A stretch of DNA of 59,161 nt from an uncultured bacterium (GCA_902801985.1 CADCKD010000009.1:1-59161); one strand, 5' to 3'. Shown: positions 42,828-51,729, counted from the stretch's first letter. A program made the numbers and translations. The notes: a model not told the origin generated them from the letters alone.

Positions 42828-43670
42828 TTATATAAGTTTAGATGCATTATATGAACTTCTGACAAGCGGACCTATTTGGAAATTTTTAAAACCGATTTTT
42901 CTTGCCATTTGCTTTAATGTTTCATATTCTTCCAATTCATAATATTTTGCGACAGATAAATGTTCTTTTGACGGTTGAATATACTGACCGATTGTTAAAA
43001 TATCGCATCCGACATTATGCAAATCACGTAAAGTTTCTTCAATCTGATTATAAGTCTCGCCAAGCCCAATCATCAAGCCTGATTTTGTCTGAATTGAGCT
43101 GTTATTTTTAACATATTCAAGCACTTTTAAAGAATTTTCATAATTACCTTGAGGTCTTGCAGTTTTAAAAAGTTCTTTTACCGTTTCGATATTATGATTA
43201 AATACATCCGGCTTTGCCTGTATAATAACATCCAAAGATTCTTTACGATTTTTAAAATCAGGGGTTAAAATTTCAATCTGAGTTTTAGGAGATAACTTTT
43301 TAATTTCATGAATACAATTTGCAAAATGCTCTGCACCGCCATCATCAAGATCATCACGAGTTACAGAAGTAATAACAGCATATTTTAGGTCTAAATCATA
43401 CACCGCACGAGCTACATGCAAAGGTTCATCCATATCCAAAGGCTCAGGCCTGTGACAAGAAATGTTACAATATCTGCAATTGCGAGTACAATAATTGCCC
43501 ATTATCAAAAAAGTAGCCGTTCTGTTTGAGTAACACTCATTTTTATTCGGACACCTTGCATTTTCACAAACAGTATTCAAACAATTTGTTTTGAGTATTT
43601 TTCTTACCTCTCTTGTCTTCTCTGTATCTATTATCGGCCTTTTTAAATATTGCGGTAATCTTGTTGGCAA
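42828..43670 (-). CDS. lipA: Lipoyl synthase LipA
   Basis: LipA inserts two sulfur atoms into octanoylated carrier domains, making lipoate for 2-oxoacid dehydrogenases or the glycine cleavage system. The 280-residue radical-SAM protein has the auxiliary cluster Cys triad (C-E-N-A-R-C-P-N-K-N-E-C), the radical-SAM motif C-T-R-N-C-R-Y-C, D-D-L-x-D-G-G-A, and the closing R-S-S-Y. The start is TTG at 43670, with AAGGAG 7 bases upstream and the usual K/R-x-P-x-Y-L-K beginning. LipB or LplA is not in the window. Confidence 0.96.
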   Translation of the reverse strand: MPTRLPQYLKRPIIDTEKTREVRKILKTNCLNTVCENARCPNKNECYSNRTATFLIMGNYCTRNCRYCNISCHRPEPLDMDEPLHVARAVYDLDLKYAVITSVTRDDLDDGGAEHFANCIHEIKKLSPKTQIEILTPDFKNRKESLDVIIQAKPDVFNHNIETVKELFKTARPQGNYENSLKVLEYVKNNSSIQTKSGLMIGLGETYNQIEETLRDLHNVGCDILTIGQYIQPSKEHLSVAKYYELEEYETLKQMARKIGFKNFQIGPLVRSSYNASKLI

Positions 43671-43730
43671 TTTTTTCTCCTTTTATGTTTTAATAAAATT
43701 ATATAACAAATTTATTTTTGTTTTGTTTTA

Positions 43731-43739
43731 TGATATAAT
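43731..43739 (+). promoter_or_regulatory. Extended -10 promoter of the small secreted protein gene
   Basis: TGA-TATAAT (43731-43739) is a perfect extended -10 element, about 48 bases before the ATG at 43788. The -35 region is only T-rich. Confidence 0.5.
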
Positions 43740-43787
43740 ATAATTATAAATAAAGTAGTAATATAAAATGAATATAGGAGTCATAGG

Positions 43788-44153
43788 ATGAAAAAATCAG
43801 TTTTATTATTAGCAGTTCTAATTTTTGCAGGAACTACTTGTGCAATGGCTGGTGAGCCATTGATACTAGAACCGTTGAACTCAACAGTTTTGTCAAGTTC
43901 ACCTGCTAACTACGATGCAACAACTGTATATGGTGAAGTAAAATCACCTATCGGCGGCGGTGTTTATGAAGCAACATATACACCTACAACACCTTATGAA
44001 TACGGAGAAAACATGGTTCCTCAAAACGCAGCAGCAAAAGGTGAACCAATTCCTGTTAAAAGAGAACGCAGAATCAATATACGTACTAAACAAAGAAGCC
44101 AAGGAAATGAATATTGGAATCCGGGCGGAAAAGGTACTAAATCATTCTTCTAA
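43788..44153 (+). CDS. Small secreted protein of unknown function
   Basis: The 121-residue protein starts with a clear signal peptide (M-K-K-S-V-L-L-L-A-V-L-I-F-A-G, cut after A-M-A). The mature part is about 100 residues, Pro/Thr/Tyr-rich in the first half (P-T-T-P-Y-E-Y-G) and basic in the second (K-R-E-R-R-I-N-I-R-T-K). It ends N-P-G-G-K-G-T-K-S-F-F. No domain is recognised. It has its own promoter, an AGGAG Shine-Dalgarno and a terminator, so it is a single-gene unit; a short abundant envelope protein is plausible. Confidence 0.8.
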   Translation: MKKSVLLLAVLIFAGTTCAMAGEPLILEPLNSTVLSSSPANYDATTVYGEVKSPIGGGVYEATYTPTTPYEYGENMVPQNAAAKGEPIPVKRERRINIRTKQRSQGNEYWNPGGKGTKSFF

Positions 44154-44172
44154 TCAAAAGTTTTTAGAAATG

Positions 44173-44201
44173 AAAGGCACTCTTTAAATAGAGTGCTTTT
44201 T
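44173..44201 (+). terminator. Rho-independent terminator after the small secreted protein gene
   Basis: GCACTCT (44177-44183) pairs with AGAGTGC (44190-44196) around a 6-base loop, with A's before and a T run after. Confidence 0.8.
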
Positions 44202-44257
44202 ATTTTGTTTTTTTCTGTTACAATAAATGTATATAATTTTAATGGAGATTGAGAGGA

Positions 44258-45592
44258 ATGATACATTTTATCCACGAAAACGCGATGCTTGTTTCCGGCT
44301 TGATTCTTTTAATTGCATATATTTTTATTGCAAGCGAAAAAATTCAAAAATCAGTTGTCGCACTTACCGGAGCATCGATTGCTATGTTAATGGGACTATT
44401 ACCATTTGAAGGGCATTATGACCTTGCGACATCAACATATATAAAAGGCTTATTTGAACATATTGATTTTCAAGTAATATTTCTACTTATTGGCATGATG
44501 ATTATTGTACATATATCAAGCAGAAGCGGAGTTTTTAAATGGTTGGCACTGGAAATTTTGCATCTTACAAAGGGTCATCCCAAAACAGTTTTATTTTCAC
44601 TAGCGGCATTTACCGCGATAGCTTCCGCATTTTTAGATAATGTAACAACAGTTGTTTTAATGATGCCTATCACATTTGTTATAGCCAAAGAATTTGAAAC
44701 AGACCCTGTTCCTTTTTTGATAACAGAAGTATTAGCTTCTAATATCGGCGGTACGGCAACTCTTATCGGAGATCCCCCAAATATTATTATTGGAACAAAA
44801 GCAGGTTTGAGTTTTATGGATTTTGTAAGAGAACTTACTCCTATTGTTGCAATTATTTTTATTGTTTCAGTAAGTATATTAATTTTTATGTTCAGAAAAG
44901 GCTTGAAGGCAACACCTGAAAAAATGCAACACATTGCAACTATTGACAATTCACAAACAATTACAGACAAGAGTTTAATGATTCGTTCAGTTGCGACAAT
45001 ATTACTTGTAATTTTAGGTTTTGTAACCCACGATATAACACATATCCCTGCGTATGTATTTGCTGTCGCAGGCGCATCTTTCTTGTTATTGTTTGAAAAA
45101 CCAAAAGAAATATATAGAGATGTGGAATGGTTAACTATATTTTTCTTTGTGGGTCTATTTATTATAATCGGAGCTTTTGAAGCCAACGGAGGTATAAAAT
45201 TCCTTGCTGACGGGCTTATTAACCTAACGCACGGCAGCCTTGAAATGGCTTCAATGATTATATTGTGGGCTTCAGGGGTACTCTCTGGTATTATTGATAA
45301 TATCCCTTATACCGCAACAATGGCCCCTTTAATCTCCGAGCTGATTAATCCGGCCAATCCAAATGCAATAACGGGTAATGTACATGCGCTATGGTGGTCA
45401 TTATCCTTAGGAGCATGCCTTGGAGGAAATTTAACAATCATCGGCGCAGCCGCAAATGTTTTAGTAAGTGAAACCGCGGCATCTAAAGGATATAAAATAT
45501 CATTTATCAGATTTATGAAATATGGAGCCTTTGTTACAATAATTTCACTTGTATTAAGCAGCGCTTATATTTATTTAAGATACTTAAATTAG
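44258..45592 (+). CDS. ArsB/NhaD-type ion transporter (IT superfamily)
   Basis: The protein is a secondary ion transporter of about eleven or twelve membrane helices. It has two inverted halves with matching motifs: A-F-L-D-N-V-T-T-V-V-L-M-M-P and G-I-I-D-N-I-P-Y-T-A-T-M, and the loop I-G-G-T-A-T-L-I-G-D-P-P-N-I-I-I-G mirrored by G-G-N-L-T-I-I-G-A-A-A-N-V. Such proteins move arsenite, sodium/proton or dicarboxylates; the sequence alone does not say which. No ars genes are nearby. The ATG at 44258 is used; a TTG three codons earlier is the alternative, and GGAG at 44244 serves the ATG at ten bases. Confidence 0.9.
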   Translation: MIHFIHENAMLVSGLILLIAYIFIASEKIQKSVVALTGASIAMLMGLLPFEGHYDLATSTYIKGLFEHIDFQVIFLLIGMMIIVHISSRSGVFKWLALEILHLTKGHPKTVLFSLAAFTAIASAFLDNVTTVVLMMPITFVIAKEFETDPVPFLITEVLASNIGGTATLIGDPPNIIIGTKAGLSFMDFVRELTPIVAIIFIVSVSILIFMFRKGLKATPEKMQHIATIDNSQTITDKSLMIRSVATILLVILGFVTHDITHIPAYVFAVAGASFLLLFEKPKEIYRDVEWLTIFFFVGLFIIIGAFEANGGIKFLADGLINLTHGSLEMASMIILWASGVLSGIIDNIPYTATMAPLISELINPANPNAITGNVHALWWSLSLGACLGGNLTIIGAAANVLVSETAASKGYKISFIRFMKYGAFVTIISLVLSSAYIYLRYLN

Positions 45593-45605
45593 TTTAAAAT
45601 CATAA

Positions 45606-45640
45606 AAAGAAACAGACTTACGCAGTCTGTTTCTTTTTTA
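45606..45640 (+). terminator. Rho-independent terminator after the ion transporter gene
   Basis: AAAGAAACAGACT (45606-45618) pairs perfectly with AGTCTGTTTCTTT (45624-45636) around a 5-base loop, followed by T's. The 13-bp stem is one of the strongest in the window. Confidence 0.88.
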
Positions 45641-45692
45641 TTTTTTTTGATATACTTATATAAATTAAGTAGGGGTATTAGGGAGAAATAAA

Positions 45693-46130
45693 ATGACAGT
45701 ATTAAAAATTGAACAATTGGAAAACAATAAAATATTACCGGAATATAAAACAGAAGGGGCCGCTGGAATGGATTTGTGTGCAGCGATAGAAGAACCTATA
45801 ACTTTGCAGCCACTTGAAAGAACACTTATCCCAACAGGTTTGAAAATAGAGTTAGAACACGGATACGAAGCTCAAATAAGACCGCGTTCAGGAATGTCAA
45901 TAAAACACGGAATAACTCTGATAAATTGCGTTGGAACAATAGATGAAGATTACAGAGGAGAAGTTTGCGTACCGGTTGTAAATATCTCTAATGAAGCTTA
46001 TACAATTGAACCTCAAGAAAGAATAGCCCAAATGGTTATCGCAAAATATGAACAAGCTAAAATTGAAGTAGTAACAGAATTAACGACAACTGCACGTGGA
46101 GCAGGCGGTTTCGGATCCACCGGAAAATAA
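45693..46130 (+). CDS. dut: dUTP diphosphatase (dUTPase)
   Basis: Dut hydrolyses dUTP to dUMP, keeping uracil out of DNA and feeding thymidylate synthesis. The 145-residue trimeric-type protein has all five motifs: [32 protein letters not shown], and [16 protein letters not shown] precedes the ATG. It is the only plus-strand gene between the transporter terminator and the convergent envelope-protein gene, whose end lies one base away. Confidence 0.96.
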   Translation: MTVLKIEQLENNKILPEYKTEGAAGMDLCAAIEEPITLQPLERTLIPTGLKIELEHGYEAQIRPRSGMSIKHGITLINCVGTIDEDYRGEVCVPVVNISNEAYTIEPQERIAQMVIAKYEQAKIEVVTELTTTARGAGGFGSTGK

Positions 46131-46131
46131 T

Positions 46132-47301
46132 TTAGAAATCCATATCCATGAAATCGTCTTCTTTTTTGTAATTCTTTTTAGCTCTGGAATTACGTACTTT
46201 TTCGTTTTTCTTTTTCACTTTATTTGGAAGTTTGCGATAAGCATTGTCTAAAGAGACTTTTGTAATAACATCACCATTTTTTCTGTCATAAAATGTTAAC
46301 CAAAAATTGCGATTTATATTATCAACAGAAAAAGATACATCTTCAATAAGTTTATCGCCCGGTTTAATTTGTTTAAACATAAGACGTGTATTTCCAAATA
46401 TTGAAGGGCTGAATTTGACATTGTAGTCGTTGACCAAAGACATATCAAAACCCGAAAGTGTCTTGTCAGACATATTTGAAATCAAAACGGTCAAAGTAAT
46501 TGTATTAGCTTCCCCAAAAGGATCTTTCTCATGTTTTATATTATTTATACTAACTGTCAATCCGTCATATAAAACTTCTTCTTGTCTTAGTGCTTCTTCT
46601 TTGTATACCGGCAAATCAACAGGAGAGCTTATTTTAACCTTGATTTCATCCCCCGGAGCTATCAAAACATTATTACCTTTTCGGATTAAAGATGCTCCAA
46701 GCCCTACAACACCCCCAACGGCTGCACCTCCAGCAAGTGTATACCCTTGAGATGCAATAGCTGCACCTAAGCCTAGCCAATTTAATGCAACAAGCCCGCC
46801 GACAGCTCCACCTGCAACAGTATACCCGACATCCTGAGCAACAATCTTTCCAACTTCCGCAACAGGATGCAATTTTGTACTCATACGACCCTCAATAGGA
46901 ATTTCGCGGCCATCCGGAGTAACCAAATAATCAAAAGATAACTCTAATGTAGCAGAACGACCCAATCTTGCAGCTTCCGTTGTAGAGTCTAATCTACCGT
47001 GAGCAACAGTTCCTTTAGGGATAATTATGCCCTTATCACCATACACATCAGATGTTACTTCCGCAAAAAACTCATCCCCCTCCACAGAAAAAGATGAATC
47101 TAAAACCTGAGATACTGTCATACGTATTACATCTTTACGATCAAGAGTTTCAACTTTGCCCGTAAAAAGCTCGCTCTCCATCTGCTTATATTCATCATAT
47201 TCCGTAACAATACCCTTTAACGGCTCTTGTGCGGATAATGGCAACATAAAACCGTTTAATAAAAATATTAAAATTAATATAAGACTATATAACTTTCTCA
47301 T
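46132..47301 (-). CDS. Exported envelope protein of unknown function
   Basis: The 389-residue protein starts with a signal peptide (M-R-K-L-Y-S-L-I-L-I-L-I-F-L-L-N-G-F) cut near L-S-A-Q. A beta-rich domain follows with I-I-I-P-K-G-T-V-A-H-G-R and V-T-P-D-G-R-E-I-P-I-E-G, like the pore/barrel-associated small domains seen in many exported proteins. Two Gly/Ala-rich hydrophobic stretches come next, then a second beta-rich domain (about residues 235-340) and a Lys-rich tail. The ATG at 47301 is chosen because TATAAT ends exactly 6 bases before it; an ATG six codons earlier would lie upstream of transcription start. Function unknown. Confidence 0.78.
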   Translation of the reverse strand: MRKLYSLILILIFLLNGFMLPLSAQEPLKGIVTEYDEYKQMESELFTGKVETLDRKDVIRMTVSQVLDSSFSVEGDEFFAEVTSDVYGDKGIIIPKGTVAHGRLDSTTEAARLGRSATLELSFDYLVTPDGREIPIEGRMSTKLHPVAEVGKIVAQDVGYTVAGGAVGGLVALNWLGLGAAIASQGYTLAGGAAVGGVVGLGASLIRKGNNVLIAPGDEIKVKISSPVDLPVYKEEALRQEEVLYDGLTVSINNIKHEKDPFGEANTITLTVLISNMSDKTLSGFDMSLVNDYNVKFSPSIFGNTRLMFKQIKPGDKLIEDVSFSVDNINRNFWLTFYDRKNGDVITKVSLDNAYRKLPNKVKKKNEKVRNSRAKKNYKKEDDFMDMDF

Positions 47302-47307
47302 AACACA

Positions 47308-47335
47308 ATTATATAACATTATTTATCTTGGGCAA
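47308..47335 (-). promoter_or_regulatory. Promoter predicting a leaderless mRNA for the exported envelope protein
   Basis: TTGCCC (47330-47335), a 16-base spacer and a perfect TATAAT (47308-47313) on the minus strand end exactly 6 bases before the ATG at 47301. There is no Shine-Dalgarno. Confidence 0.6.
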
Positions 47336-47360
47336 ATAATGTTAAAAACAATAATTATTT

Positions 47361-48929
47361 CTATACTTCTTTTTGTTCTTCTACTTCTTTGGCAATTTCT
47401 TCAATGAGGCTGTTTATTTGAGCAGGTTCAAAACAAGAACAAGAATTCCAAATCAAAGTAGGTTTAGGCTCTAACAACAAAGGACTAGGATAATCATTAT
47501 GACATTGCCCTTTTAACATATTTGCCGTACCGTCAGCAACTGAAGTAAATTTTGAACAACAACTGCAAATTTTTAAAATCAAACCATAATCAGACATCTT
47601 TGATTTCAACTGCTGCAAAGCATCTATCATTCTCAAGTGAGAATCTGTTGTATATTTTTTATTTTTATAAATAAATCTGATTTTAGCAAGACCGGACTCT
47701 GTCGAAATAAACTCCAACTTACAAGTTCTATCGCCATGCTTTGTCTGAACAGCAGCATCTATTGACAATTTATCAACATCTTTATCTGTATTTGCTCCAA
47801 GTTTTCTGACTATATAACGCACCGGCGGCAAATTCCATATTATGTGACAAATTGAATACAACGGATGAAGCATCAGCATTACAATCTCTTTTGCCGTAAG
47901 TTTAGAATTCCATAAACTCAAACCTAAAACAACTAATAACACTATCGCAGAATATATAACCGTTTTACATCTGACAGCAAATGTAAAATTGTACGAATAC
48001 CATATTAGAAGAAGATAACCCGCAAATACCATCCAAAAATTAGGATTTAACAAAGAACAAACTTGTTCAATAAATGCAAAATTTGTAGTTTTCAAATTTG
48101 TAAAATTATCTTTTAGCAATTCAAACTTCTTTGTTAATTTAGGATTTTTGAAAGTGCAATCCTGACCATAAATATATGATTGAATATTAGGATTGTACAC
48201 ACATTTATGGCCCATTTTTGTCAACACTAAACTGAATTCTAACTCAGAATTTATATCTTTGAAATCAAAATCTTCTAATTCATCCATTATATATTTTCGG
48301 ATAATAAACAACCCTGAATCGACTGTTGTAGCAAGGCCGCACAGTGTTCTTGCCTGCTTTAGGAAATTAGCAATATATTTTTTATAAACAGCTTTTATTT
48401 TATCAACAATATCCAAATTAGCACGATCAATATTAACCTCGCCTGTTACAGCATCATTAGCCTCAATTGCGGCATTTGCAAGCGTAAGAAAATTTGATTC
48501 AATTCTGCGGGTTGCATCTATAAAAATATAAGCATCAATCGTATCATCTTTTTTTATTTCTTCAAGAAGCATTGATATAGATTGGCTCTTGCCAAGTGTC
48601 CCTACATCTTGAATATTTAATACATGAATATATTTGTCGTTCTCAAATAATAAATCAGAACCGTCATTACAATTATCCAAAATCGCATATACTTTAAAGC
48701 AGCCCAAAGGATAATCCTGCATCTTTAATTGAGATATTAATTTTTCCAACCCAACCTTATTGTTATGGCTATATATAATAACTCCAAAATTATGTTTTAC
48801 ATCGTCATGGATAGAATATTTTTTTTCTATCATAAACGGACTATCTTTGAAATTCCTTATAGCTAAAACGAATATATAACCTGTATAAATAATTAGGTAT
48901 AAATACAAAAAATATAAAATAACGCTCAT
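47361..48929 (-). CDS. Membrane glycosyltransferase-like protein (GT2 fold) with Cys-rich C-terminus
   Basis: The 522-residue protein starts with a membrane helix (residues 3-24). A GT-A domain follows with F-G-V-I-I-Y-S-H-N-N, Y-A-I-L-D-N-C-N-D-G-S-D, and A-Y-I-F-I-D-A-T in place of the usual D-x-D. Two membrane helices come at about 300-350, then a region with H-P-L-Y-S-I-C-H-I-I-W, as in N-acetylglucosaminyltransferases of the BcsA/IcaA type. The last about 120 residues form an extra domain with Cys pairs (C-S-C-C and C-S-C). The altered D-x-D makes activity uncertain. It probably works in surface polysaccharide synthesis. GAGG precedes the ATG. Confidence 0.78.
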   Translation of the reverse strand: MSVILYFLYLYLIIYTGYIFVLAIRNFKDSPFMIEKKYSIHDDVKHNFGVIIYSHNNKVGLEKLISQLKMQDYPLGCFKVYAILDNCNDGSDLLFENDKYIHVLNIQDVGTLGKSQSISMLLEEIKKDDTIDAYIFIDATRRIESNFLTLANAAIEANDAVTGEVNIDRANLDIVDKIKAVYKKYIANFLKQARTLCGLATTVDSGLFIIRKYIMDELEDFDFKDINSELEFSLVLTKMGHKCVYNPNIQSYIYGQDCTFKNPKLTKKFELLKDNFTNLKTTNFAFIEQVCSLLNPNFWMVFAGYLLLIWYSYNFTFAVRCKTVIYSAIVLLVVLGLSLWNSKLTAKEIVMLMLHPLYSICHIIWNLPPVRYIVRKLGANTDKDVDKLSIDAAVQTKHGDRTCKLEFISTESGLAKIRFIYKNKKYTTDSHLRMIDALQQLKSKMSDYGLILKICSCCSKFTSVADGTANMLKGQCHNDYPSPLLLEPKPTLIWNSCSCFEPAQINSLIEEIAKEVEEQKEV

Positions 48930-48978
48930 AACATATCCTCTTATTTTTTTATAATTTTAGCCAAAAAATTCAAAAATA

Positions 48979-49563
48979 TCAAATATCAAGAATAATAGCA
49001 CCTTGTCTGAATATTCTTAGTTCGTTATTCATAACCCCGACAACCGTTGACTCAAGGCCTTTTGCCTCACACCCGTAATCTTCTATAACCAAATCCGCAA
49101 GAGCTGACATATTTTCTAGTGCCTGAGAATAAGTTTTTGCCGATGGTTGATGAGATAAATTTGCGCTGGTTGTTGCGAGAACATGCCCGGGGATTATTTC
49201 ACAAATTTCTCTAAATACTTCATTATCAGGCACTCTTATACCGACTGTTGCCATGCCTGAAGTTATATAATCTGGGGTTTTTTCACTCTTATCGGTAACC
49301 ACCGTTAATGCCCCCGGGAAATATTTTTTTATTAAAATTTGTCCGACCTTTGGAATTGGAGCAACATAATCCAAAAGATTATAAACCTCATTAGACATTA
49401 AAATTAAAGGTTTTTGAGCTTCTCTTTTTTTTATCTCATAAATTTTTTCTACCGCTTTTTTATTGTTTGGCAGACATCCAAGCCCCCAAACAGTATCGGT
49501 AACATAAGTAATTACCCCGCCACCTTCTAATACTTTTATTATTTCTTCTCTATTCTTAATCAT
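48979..49563 (-). CDS. tsaC: L-threonylcarbamoyladenylate synthase TsaC (Sua5/YciO/YrdC family)
   Basis: TsaC makes threonylcarbamoyl-AMP for the t6A modification of ANN-decoding tRNAs. The 194-residue protein has the substrate-binding opening G-G-V-I-T-Y-V-T-D-T-V-W-G-L-G, the I-K-K-R-x-x-x-K-P-L segment, F-P-G-A-L-T-V-V and T-T-S-A-N-L-S. It lacks the C-terminal Sua5 domain, so it is the short form. The ATG lies 6 bases after an extended -10 element and has no Shine-Dalgarno, so the mRNA is probably leaderless. Confidence 0.94.
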   Translation of the reverse strand: MIKNREEIIKVLEGGGVITYVTDTVWGLGCLPNNKKAVEKIYEIKKREAQKPLILMSNEVYNLLDYVAPIPKVGQILIKKYFPGALTVVTDKSEKTPDYITSGMATVGIRVPDNEVFREICEIIPGHVLATTSANLSHQPSAKTYSQALENMSALADLVIEDYGCEAKGLESTVVGVMNNELRIFRQGAIILDI

Positions 49564-49569
49564 AAAAAC

Positions 49570-49578
49570 ATTTTATCA
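49570..49578 (-). promoter_or_regulatory. Extended -10 element of tsaC, predicting a leaderless mRNA
   Basis: On the minus strand, TGA-TAAAAT (hexamer 49570-49575) ends 6 bases before the ATG at 49563. The -35 region is weak and falls in the dapB-end hairpin. Confidence 0.5.
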
Positions 49579-49585
49579 TATAAAT

Positions 49586-49612
49586 AAAGAGGCAACATAA
49601 TGTTACCTCTTT
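49586..49612 (-). terminator. Hairpin between dapB and tsaC
   Basis: AAAGAGG-x-AACAT pairs with ATGTT-x-CCTCTTT, each arm having one unpaired base. It follows dapB on the minus strand, but the T run is poor, so it may be a weak terminator or processing stem. Confidence 0.5.
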
Positions 49613-49633
49613 GTTTATAAATAATATTTACCC

Positions 49634-50386
49634 CTAATCCATTATTTTTTCTAAGCCATAAACAAAGTCATTCTCTTTATAAACGTGTTTAACAGCAAGC
49701 AAAACACCGTTCATATAGCATTTTCTGTCCGGTGCATCATGCCTTAAAGTTAATATTTGACCTTCTGAACCAAAAATAACTTCTTCTGAAGCACTATACC
49801 CAGGCATTCTTACAGAATGGATTTGGATATCAGAATATGATGTTCCCCCTCTTGAACCTTTTATAGTTTCTGTTTCAGGGCAGTTATCTTTTTTAAACGT
49901 TTTTTTAGCTTCGGACATCAATAAAGCGGTTTTTATTGCAGTACCGGATGGAGCATCTTTCTTTTGGTTGTGGTGCAGTTCAATAATTTCAGCATTATCA
50001 AAATATTTTGCAGCCATTTGAGCAAATTTCATCAACAGCACAGCACCGGTTGAAAAGTTTGGAGCAATTAAACAACCGGTATTTTTAGATTTTGATAATT
50101 GTTTTAACTCATCAATTTGTTCATCAGATAAACCTGTCGTACCAATTACCATTTTTATTCCGTTATTTAAACAATATTTAGCATTTTCAAAAATTGATTT
50201 TGGCTGCGTAAAATCTATCAAAACATCTATTGAAACAGATTTTTTTGCTTCTTCAATAGTTTTAAATGTATCATCACCAATTAAATCAATACGAGCACAA
50301 AGCTCTGTTTCAGCACAAGACTCTACCGCATTACAAACAACTTTGCCCATTTTTCCGTTTGCACCGCAAACCGCAACTTTTATCAT
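49634..50386 (-). CDS. dapB: 4-hydroxy-tetrahydrodipicolinate reductase DapB
   Basis: DapB reduces the product of DapA with NAD(P)H on the path to lysine and diaminopimelate for peptidoglycan. The 250-residue protein has the nucleotide-binding G-A-N-G-K-M-G, D-F-T-Q-P, G-T-T-G-L and the catalytic/substrate signature E-I-I-E-L-H-H-N-Q-K-K-D-A-P-S-G-T-A. AAGGAG lies 6 bases before the ATG. The rest of the lysine pathway is not in the window. Confidence 0.96.
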   Translation of the reverse strand: MIKVAVCGANGKMGKVVCNAVESCAETELCARIDLIGDDTFKTIEEAKKSVSIDVLIDFTQPKSIFENAKYCLNNGIKMVIGTTGLSDEQIDELKQLSKSKNTGCLIAPNFSTGAVLLMKFAQMAAKYFDNAEIIELHHNQKKDAPSGTAIKTALLMSEAKKTFKKDNCPETETIKGSRGGTSYSDIQIHSVRMPGYSASEEVIFGSEGQILTLRHDAPDRKCYMNGVLLAVKHVYKENDFVYGLEKIMD

Positions 50387-50406
50387 TTTTTACTCCTTTT
50401 AGAAAT

Positions 50407-50427
50407 GCCGGAATTTATCATTCCGGC
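50407..50427. terminator. GC-rich hairpin between the pentapeptide-repeat gene and dapB
   Basis: GCCGGAAT (50407-50414) pairs perfectly with ATTCCGGC (50420-50427) with a 5-base loop, 20 bases after the pentapeptide-gene stop and 20 before dapB. On the minus strand no real T run follows, so it may be an attenuating stem rather than a full terminator. Confidence 0.45.
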
Positions 50428-50447
50428 GCTATAAAAACTTTTTATTA

Positions 50448-50987
50448 TTAGTACTCTCCGTCACTTTGCATCGGAGCCTCTTCATCATCTTTTAATGCGG
50501 ATAAATCATCTTGACACACTGAATCAAAATCATTCGGCATTAAATCAGATTCAGGCCAGCTTGTATCATTATCATAGCGAGCAGATGCCAAGTTCTCAAC
50601 AGCAGATAAATCGGAATTTGCAAGATTGGTTTCTGATAATACACATCCTGCCATATCACATCCTGCGAAATTACAATATGTCATATTTGCATAGCTGCAA
50701 TCTGCACTTGTCAACAAACTATCCGTAAAATCACATTCAGTAACCGTTGCTCTTGTAAAATCAACTGACGTTAAATCAGCGTCAGTAAAATTAACCAAAG
50801 ATAAATCACAATCAGCAAAAGAACTTGAATTCAAATCTACACCTGCAAAATCGATTTCTCTCAATGTCATATTGGAAAAATCTACTTCGCTAAGATCTAC
50901 ATCTTCTCTGTCTTGTTTCCATTCATTAAACTTCTCCGGGGTACGATCTATTAAAGATAGTAATTCATCTTTTGTATAATCTAACAT
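50448..50987 (-). CDS. Pentapeptide-repeat protein
   Basis: Residues about 30-135 of this 179-residue protein are tandem A/S-[DN]-[LF]-x-x units (F-A-D-C-D-L-S-L-V-N-F-T-D-A-D-L), which fold as a square right-handed beta-helix. The N-terminus has a short helical lead (Y-T-K-D-E-L-L-S-L-I-D-R) and the C-terminus an acidic, disordered tail. Several such proteins mimic DNA and inhibit gyrase, but most have no known function and the helix face here is not diagnostic. AGGAG precedes the ATG. Confidence 0.88.
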   Translation of the reverse strand: MLDYTKDELLSLIDRTPEKFNEWKQDREDVDLSEVDFSNMTLREIDFAGVDLNSSSFADCDLSLVNFTDADLTSVDFTRATVTECDFTDSLLTSADCSYANMTYCNFAGCDMAGCVLSETNLANSDLSAVENLASARYDNDTSWPESDLMPNDFDSVCQDDLSALKDDEEAPMQSDGEY

Positions 50988-51078
50988 GTATATCTCCTAT
51001 CACTTGTTTTATACTGAACTCATATGATTTTATAATAAAACATCTTTTTTATATATAGTCAAGAGTTTTTATAAAATT

Positions 51079-51729
51079 TTATACAATCTTATATTTTAAA
51101 GCTTTTAATGCAGCTTGTAATCTGTCATCAACTTCAAGTTTTTGCAAGATATTTGCTACATGAGCTTTTGTTGTATTGACACTAATTACAAGATGCTGTG
51201 CAATTTCCATATTGCTGTACCCTTCTGTCATAAGTTTTAAAATTTGAGCTTCTCGAGTGGTCAAATCATAATTCTTATAATTAGTTTCAGAATCATCATT
51301 AATATTTGCATTAGAAGTCGCTTGAAGAACAATATTTGCAATACTAGGATCAAACCAAGCTGCACCTTCTGAAACAGACTGTACAACTTGCGCAAGTCTT
51401 TGCAAGTTTATTTCTTTGGAACAATAAGCATTTGCACCAGCTTTCAAGCAGTTCAAAACTTCTTTTTCCTCATTATGAGAAGTCAATATTATAACTTTTA
51501 CATCCGGATTTATTGCTTTTATTTCTTGAGTAGCATCTATACCGTTCATATTTGGCAAGCCCAAATCCATAACTACAATATCAATTTCATTATTGCGAAA
51601 AATATCAATAGCTTCTTCCGCCGTCGATGCTTCGTATATTTTTTCAACATAATCAACATCTTCGAAAGCCGTTTTTAATCCAAATCTCGTTAATTCGTGA
51701 TCTTCAACAATCAATAATTTCTTCTTCAT
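51079..51729 (-). CDS. NarL/FixJ-type response regulator
   Basis: The 216-residue protein has a receiver domain (E-D at 9-10, phosphoacceptor Asp55 in V-M-D-L-G-L-P-N-M-N-G, Thr and Lys at the usual places) and a C-terminal LuxR-type HTH (L-T-T-R-E-A-Q-I-L-K-L-M-T-E-G-Y-S-N-M-E-I-A). It is the last gene of a three-gene operon after the HD-GYP and TPR genes and overlaps the TPR gene by four bases (ATGA). No histidine kinase is encoded in the window, so the partner kinase is elsewhere. Confidence 0.94.
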   Translation of the reverse strand: MKKKLLIVEDHELTRFGLKTAFEDVDYVEKIYEASTAEEAIDIFRNNEIDIVVMDLGLPNMNGIDATQEIKAINPDVKVIILTSHNEEKEVLNCLKAGANAYCSKEINLQRLAQVVQSVSEGAAWFDPSIANIVLQATSNANINDDSETNYKNYDLTTREAQILKLMTEGYSNMEIAQHLVISVNTTKAHVANILQKLEVDDRLQAALKALKYKIV

